DNA of 64,000 nt from assembly GCA_963762435.1 (NCBI GenBank), contig CAVXLN010000017.1:62001-126000 (forward strand), given 5' to 3'. A program made the position numbers and the translations under genes. This DNA comes from JAXDMU01 sp963762435 (GTDB lineage Bacteria; Pseudomonadota; Alphaproteobacteria; ATCC43930; CGMCC-115725). The notes under the pieces were generated by a model, which made no database searches, was not told the DNA's origin, and saw only the letters and a list, made by a program, of their open reading frames with translations. Of the stretch, positions 60,129 to 64,000 are shown one piece after another (the stretch's first letter is position 1; the number at the start of each line of letters is the position of its first letter).

Positions 60129-61373
60129 CTATTCGCTGAGCCTGATATGCGTGCCATCGGCGAGCTTGCCGAGATCGCCCAGCGCCACGCGCTCGCCGGA
60201 TCCCAAGCCCGACAGCACGGTCTGGCCGTCGGCATTGCGGCCGCCGAGCTTGACGGTGCGCCGCTCGACCTTGTCGTCATGCAGCACAAAGACGGTGCCG
60301 GTGTCGCCCGTGCCTTGCACGGCCTCGGTCGGCACGATGACGCCGGCCGGTTTCTTCGCCTCGGGCTTGGCGGGATCCGGCGTATCGCTCAGAAACGACA
60401 CGCGCACGCCCATCTCGGGCAGGATGCGCTCATCCCGGACTTTGAATCCCACGCGCACCTTGACGGTCGCCTTCGACCGGTCGGCGGTCGGGATCACCGC
60501 GATCACCTCGGCCGGGATCTGCCAATCCGGGTAGGCGTTGAGCCGGACGGTGACCGGCTGCTTGGCATGGACCCGGTTGATGAAATTCTCGCTGACATCG
60601 ACCTCGACCTCGAGCGACTCCATGTCGACGATCGTGCCGATGCCGGTGCGGGTGAAGCCGCCGGTCGAGAAGGGCGAGACGATCTCACCCGGCTGCGCCG
60701 CCTTGACCGTGATCACGCCGGTGAAGGGTGCCCTCACGATCGTATCGTCCTCGTTCCGCTGGGCGACCTCTAGCCCCATGCGGGCGACGGTCAGCGTCTG
60801 CTGCGCCACGGCGAGGCTGGTTTCGGCCGCGTCATAGCTGGCGCGTTGCGAATCGAGCGCCTCCGCGCTGGTCCAGCCTTGCGTCTGCAGCTTCTTCTGG
60901 CGCTCGAAGAGCGGCTTCGCATCGACGAGTGCCGTCTTGGCCGCCAAGAGGCTGGCCTCGGCCTGCGCCACCTGCGCCTTTGCCTGGAGGAGAGCCGCAA
61001 GCGCGTTCGAATCATCGAGTTTGGCCACGATCTGATCGGCCGCCACATGCTGGCCTTCCTCGATCAGAAGCTCGGTGACCTTGCCGGTGATCTTGGCAGA
61101 GACCGTTGCCTGGCGCCGCGCCACGACATAGCCCGAGGCGTCGAGCAGCGAGGCACCGGTACCGCTGCCGCCGGCCGGATCGGCGGCGGCAGAGCGTGCG
61201 GTTGCGGCGCGTATGGGAACGGCGTCGCTCTTCAAGGCAAGGAAAACCCCGCCGGCGGCCAGCGCCAGCACGACGACCGATCCTGCAAGCCACCACAACC
61301 AGGACCTGCCGTCCACGGGCGGGTTCGCCCGATCGATACGCAGTCGATGCAGTTGCGACGAACGGTCGTTCAT
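60129..61373 (-). CDS. periplasmic membrane-fusion protein (MacA/HlyD family)
   Basis: 414 aa from the ATG at 61373. An inner-membrane anchor (WLWWLAGSVVVLALAAGGVF) is followed by a lipoyl-like half (VSAKITGKVTELLIEEGQHV), a helical hairpin of about 100 residues (AQAEASLLAAKTALVDAKPL and on), the second lipoyl half (IVRAPFTGVITVKAAQPGEI), and beta-barrel and membrane-proximal domains. This is the adaptor that joins the inner-membrane ABC exporter to an outer-membrane channel. It is the first gene of the exporter operon, divergent from the hydrolase gene. No TolC-like gene is in the window. Confidence 0.92.
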   Translation of the reverse strand: MNDRSSQLHRLRIDRANPPVDGRSWLWWLAGSVVVLALAAGGVFLALKSDAVPIRAATARSAAADPAGGSGTGASLLDASGYVVARRQATVSAKITGKVTELLIEEGQHVAADQIVAKLDDSNALAALLQAKAQVAQAEASLLAAKTALVDAKPLFERQKKLQTQGWTSAEALDSQRASYDAAETSLAVAQQTLTVARMGLEVAQRNEDDTIVRAPFTGVITVKAAQPGEIVSPFSTGGFTRTGIGTIVDMESLEVEVDVSENFINRVHAKQPVTVRLNAYPDWQIPAEVIAVIPTADRSKATVKVRVGFKVRDERILPEMGVRVSFLSDTPDPAKPEAKKPAGVIVPTEAVQGTGDTGTVFVLHDDKVERRTVKLGGRNADGQTVLSGLGSGERVALGDLGKLADGTHIRLSE

Positions 61374-61475
61374 GGACAAATGCTACGCTCAGCGAAAGAC
61401 GCCATGGAGATTTAGCATGCCGTTATGAGGCGTCGTGTTAAATCTTGTTCAGGACCGGATGCGGGGAAATCGATC

Positions 61476-62372
61476 GTGAGCTGGCAGAATTTTGTCCTTT
61501 CCACCGTGCTGCGGTTTCGCATGAAGCCGACGGCGAAGGGTCCGGTGAATATCGAGCGGATGCGCGCCATGACATCTCGGCCGCGATCGCTCAAGATCCC
61601 GGCCGGTTGGCGGCTTCGCCCCACAGAGACCGCACCGCTCAAGGGCGAGTGGATCGAGCCCGTGGGTGCGGGAAGTGCCCAGCGAACCGTGCTTTATTTC
61701 CATGGCGGCGGCTATTTCTTCTGCAGCCCGGCGACCCATCGCTCGATCGGGCTGGCGCTCGCGACCGGTGCCGAGGCGCAGCTCTTCTCGCTCGATTACC
61801 GGCTGGCGCCGGAGCATCTCTATCCGGCCGCGCTCGATGACGCGGTGGCGGCATATCGCGCACTTCTGGCGCAAGGCATTCCGGCCAACCGGATCCTGCT
61901 CGGCGGCGATTCGGCCGGCGGCGGGCTGGCGCTGGCCACGCTGCTGGCGCTGAAGGCTGCCGGCGACACGCTTCCGGCCGGTGCCGTGCTGTTCTCGCCC
62001 TGGACCGACCTCGCCGCCACCGGCGAGACGCTCGTTACCAATGACCGCTCCGACGTCATGTTCTACGGTTCCGGCGTGCGCGAAGGCGGTCGGGTCTATC
62101 TCGGTGATGCCGATCCGACCGATCCCCTGGCTTCGCCGCTCTATGGCGATTTCGCCGGCCTGCCGCCACTTTTCATCCAGGCGAGCGATGCCGAAGTGCT
62201 GCTCGATGATTCCCGCCGTGTTGCCGAGAAAGCCAAGGCGGTTGGTGTCCGGGTCGATTTCCGGGCCTGGCCCAGGCTGCCGCATGTCTGGCAGATCTTC
62301 ACGCCGATGCTGCCGGAGGCGCGGGCGGCACTCGCCGATGCGAGCCGCTTTATCCGCTCTGCCACACCCTGA
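61476..62372 (+). CDS. alpha/beta hydrolase of the HSL family
   Basis: 298 aa from the GTG at 61476, preceded by GGGGA. An ATG at 61425 gives 17 more residues without a ribosome site, and family members usually begin near the SWQ found here. The oxyanion-hole motif YFHGGGYFFCSPATH and the nucleophile elbow LLGGDSAGGGLALATL are diagnostic of hormone-sensitive-lipase-type esterases. The acid is probably the Asp in FIQASDAEVLLDDS and the base the His in RLPHVWQIF. Likely a cytoplasmic esterase with a broad acyl range. Confidence 0.9.
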   Translation: MSWQNFVLSTVLRFRMKPTAKGPVNIERMRAMTSRPRSLKIPAGWRLRPTETAPLKGEWIEPVGAGSAQRTVLYFHGGGYFFCSPATHRSIGLALATGAEAQLFSLDYRLAPEHLYPAALDDAVAAYRALLAQGIPANRILLGGDSAGGGLALATLLALKAAGDTLPAGAVLFSPWTDLAATGETLVTNDRSDVMFYGSGVREGGRVYLGDADPTDPLASPLYGDFAGLPPLFIQASDAEVLLDDSRRVAEKAKAVGVRVDFRAWPRLPHVWQIFTPMLPEARAALADASRFIRSATP

Positions 62373-62465
62373 GGACGATCCATGCGGCGCGTCTTGACAA
62401 GACCGCGCGACACGGGTCTATGACCGCCAATTCCCCTATTGTTTCCTGCGATTGAGGAGATGGGC

Positions 62466-63563
62466 GTGGTGTGGAGAGCTTCCCTGTTCCTGCCGGCCGT
62501 CATGCTGGTCCTGGCCGCCATTCCCGCCGCCGCCGAAGAGCAGAAACTCAACATCTATAATTGGTCGGACTATATCGCGCCCAACACCGTGCCGGATTTC
62601 GAGAAGGAGACCGGCATCAAGGTCGATTACGCGACCTTCGACACCAACGAGGTGCTGGAAGCGAAGCTCGCCGCCGGCAGCTCGGGCTACGACATCGCGG
62701 TGCCGACGCTGACGCCTTTCCTCGCCCGACAGATCAAGGCGGGCTTCTACCTGCCGCTAGACAAGTCGAAGCTGCCCAATTGGAGCCATCTCGACAAGAA
62801 GCTGCTCGAGCGCATGGCGATCTACGACAAGGGCAACCAGTATGCGGTTCCCTGGCTCTCGGGCACGATCGGCATCGGCTATGATTCCGGCAAGGTGAAG
62901 GCGCTGATGCCGGATGCGCCTGTCGACAGCCTCAAGATGATCTTCGATCCCGCCGTGCTCGAGAAATTCAAGGGCTGCGGCATCGGCGTCATCGATTCCC
63001 CGACCGAGGTCTTTCCGGCGGCCTTGAATTATCTGGGATTGCCGCCCGACAGCCAGAAACCGGAGGATCTGCAGAAGGCGGCCGATCTTCTCGCCAAGGT
63101 CAGGCCTTTCGTGCGCAAGTTCGACAGCTCGGAATACATCAACGATCTCGCCAATGGCGATATGTGCCTGGCCTTTGGCTATTCGTCCGACGTCAACCTG
63201 TCGCGCCGCCGCGCCGAGGAGGCGGGGAAGGGGGTCGCCATCGTCTATGCCATCCCCAAGGAAGGCTCGCAGCGCTACATCGACACGATGGCCATCCCGA
63301 AGGACGCGCCGCACCCCGAGAATGCCTACAAGTTCTTGAATTACATCATGGAACCGAAGGTCATCGCGGACACGACCAACGTCATCTATGTCGAGAACGG
63401 CAACGCCAACTCCCTGCCTTTCGTGAAGCCCGAGATCGCCAAGGATCCCGGCATCTATCCGCCCGCCGATGTCGAGGCGAAACTGTTCTCGATCGCCGTC
63501 TCGACGCCGGAGATCGATCGCTTGCGGACCAGACTCTGGACAAAGGTGAAGACCGGACGCTAA
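62466..63563 (+). CDS. polyamine-type ABC transporter periplasmic binding protein (PotF/PotD-like)
   Basis: 365 aa from the GTG at 62466, which has GAGGAG six bases upstream; that same site lies directly against the ATG at 62460, which therefore cannot use it well. A signal peptide (LFLPAVMLVLAAIPAAAE) is followed by KLNIYNWSDYIAPNTVPDFE, the standard opening of spermidine/putrescine-binding proteins, and later KFDSSEYINDLANGDMCLAF and IPKEGSQRYIDTMAIPKDAP. It should capture putrescine or a related polyamine in the periplasm. The ATPase gene of the transporter starts 49 bp downstream. Confidence 0.92.
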   Translation: MVWRASLFLPAVMLVLAAIPAAAEEQKLNIYNWSDYIAPNTVPDFEKETGIKVDYATFDTNEVLEAKLAAGSSGYDIAVPTLTPFLARQIKAGFYLPLDKSKLPNWSHLDKKLLERMAIYDKGNQYAVPWLSGTIGIGYDSGKVKALMPDAPVDSLKMIFDPAVLEKFKGCGIGVIDSPTEVFPAALNYLGLPPDSQKPEDLQKAADLLAKVRPFVRKFDSSEYINDLANGDMCLAFGYSSDVNLSRRRAEEAGKGVAIVYAIPKEGSQRYIDTMAIPKDAPHPENAYKFLNYIMEPKVIADTTNVIYVENGNANSLPFVKPEIAKDPGIYPPADVEAKLFSIAVSTPEIDRLRTRLWTKVKTGR

Positions 63564-63612
63564 GCAGGGCCGGACGGGCATCCCGATCGCACGAGTGGAG
63601 ATTTCGCGCATA

Positions 63613-64000
63613 ATGGCACCTGCCGTCCGGGAGGCTCGACCCTGGCTCGATCCGGCTCGTAAGCCGCATATCCGGGTCGAGCAGATCGTCAAGAAATTCG
63701 GCGATTTCACGGCCGTCGACCAGGTCAGCCTGGACATCCACAAGGGCGAGCTGTTCTCGCTCCTGGGTGGGTCCGGCTGCGGCAAGACCACGCTTCTGCG
63801 CATGCTCGCGGGCTTCATCACGCCCGACGGCGGCAGCATCATGCTCGACGGCAAGGACATTGTGCCGCTCGCGCCCTATGAGCGGCCGGTCAACATGATG
63901 TTCCAATCCTATGCGCTGTTCCCGCATATGAATGTCGAGGACAATGTCGCCTTCGGCCTGCGCCGCGATGGGGTCGAGGCGGGTGAGATCAAGCGCCGGG
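63613..64000 (+). CDS. polyamine-type ABC transporter ATP-binding protein (PotG/PotA-like), 3' partial
   Basis: The frame starts at 63613 and is still open at the window end, giving about 129 residues. It shows the regulator-free N-terminus followed by VEQIVKKFGDFTAVDQVSLD, Walker A LLGGSGCGKTTLLRMLAGFI (Gly where Pro is usual) and the Q loop with VNMMFQSYALFPHMNVEDNV. This is the PotG/PotA branch of importer ATPases. With the binding protein upstream it makes the start of a pot-type operon, and the permease genes should lie beyond the window. Confidence 0.92.
   Translation, partial: MAPAVREARPWLDPARKPHIRVEQIVKKFGDFTAVDQVSLDIHKGELFSLLGGSGCGKTTLLRMLAGFITPDGGSIMLDGKDIVPLAPYERPVNMMFQSYALFPHMNVEDNVAFGLRRDGVEAGEIKRR

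Noticed and set aside
1..64000. tRNA genes, CRISPR arrays, riboswitches
   Set aside because: No cloverleaf-like segment with a matching T-loop, no regularly spaced direct repeats and no recognisable riboswitch core was found by reading the gaps between genes. A covariance-model search could still find a small RNA.

Overview
The window is GC-rich, tightly packed DNA from a free-living Gram-negative bacterium, most likely an alphaproteobacterium of the Rhodospirillales type. This placement rests on codon usage, the short one-cysteine bL36, GlcDEF, PleC/DivJ-like orphan histidine kinases and a short flagellin, and no marker gene was tested. Most operons are joined by 4-bp ATGA overlaps. I see no tRNA, rRNA, CRISPR array or intact mobile element.

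Layout. 1-8.6 kb: the end of a TPR/glycosyltransferase-like protein, a membrane histidine kinase, a convergent EamA exporter, a DctP-type periplasmic binding protein joined to a dCache/PAS histidine kinase, a methyltransferase and rpmJ. 8.7-14.0 kb: glycolate oxidase glcDEF with an overlapping class III CoA-transferase. 14.0-17.4 kb: a secreted phospholipase C/acid phosphatase-family enzyme behind a PhoB-box-like promoter, then a convergent TVP38/glycosyltransferase pair. 17.4-23.3 kb: an AT-richer gap with a decayed IS5-type transposase end, a hybrid histidine kinase, a DUF1800/DUF1501 pair, an unrecognised protein with two His motifs, and a glyoxalase remnant.

23.3-41.2 kb holds the most interesting locus: eleven co-directional minus-strand genes. 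They encode SrfB (actin/Hsp70-fold ATPase), SrfC (dynamin-like GTPase), two SrfA-like single-span proteins, and a set equivalent to the Pseudomonas TagQRST-PpkA pathway (lipoprotein, FGE-fold protein, ABC permease, ABC ATPase, vWA sensor) with no kinase domain and no type VI secretion gene in view. Two Sel1-repeat proteins complete it. I read it as an envelope-spanning machine in which cytoplasmic ATPase and GTPase switches are tied to a periplasmic sensing arm. Its function is unknown.

41.2-54 kb: a double palindromic repeat, 5-oxoprolinase pxpBC/pxpA, a CMD-family protein, a chemoreceptor, a secreted protein, an MFS/TauD dioxygenase pair, and a divergent catabolic run (aldehyde dehydrogenase, cyanase, oxalate-CoA-ligase-like enzyme, ketopantoate-reductase-like enzyme). 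54-64 kb: a lone flagellin with a long AT-rich leader, a cupin, a sulfotransferase, a periplasmic FKBP, a second palindromic repeat, a MacAB-like exporter with two permeases, an HSL-family hydrolase, and the first genes of a polyamine-type ABC importer that runs off the end.
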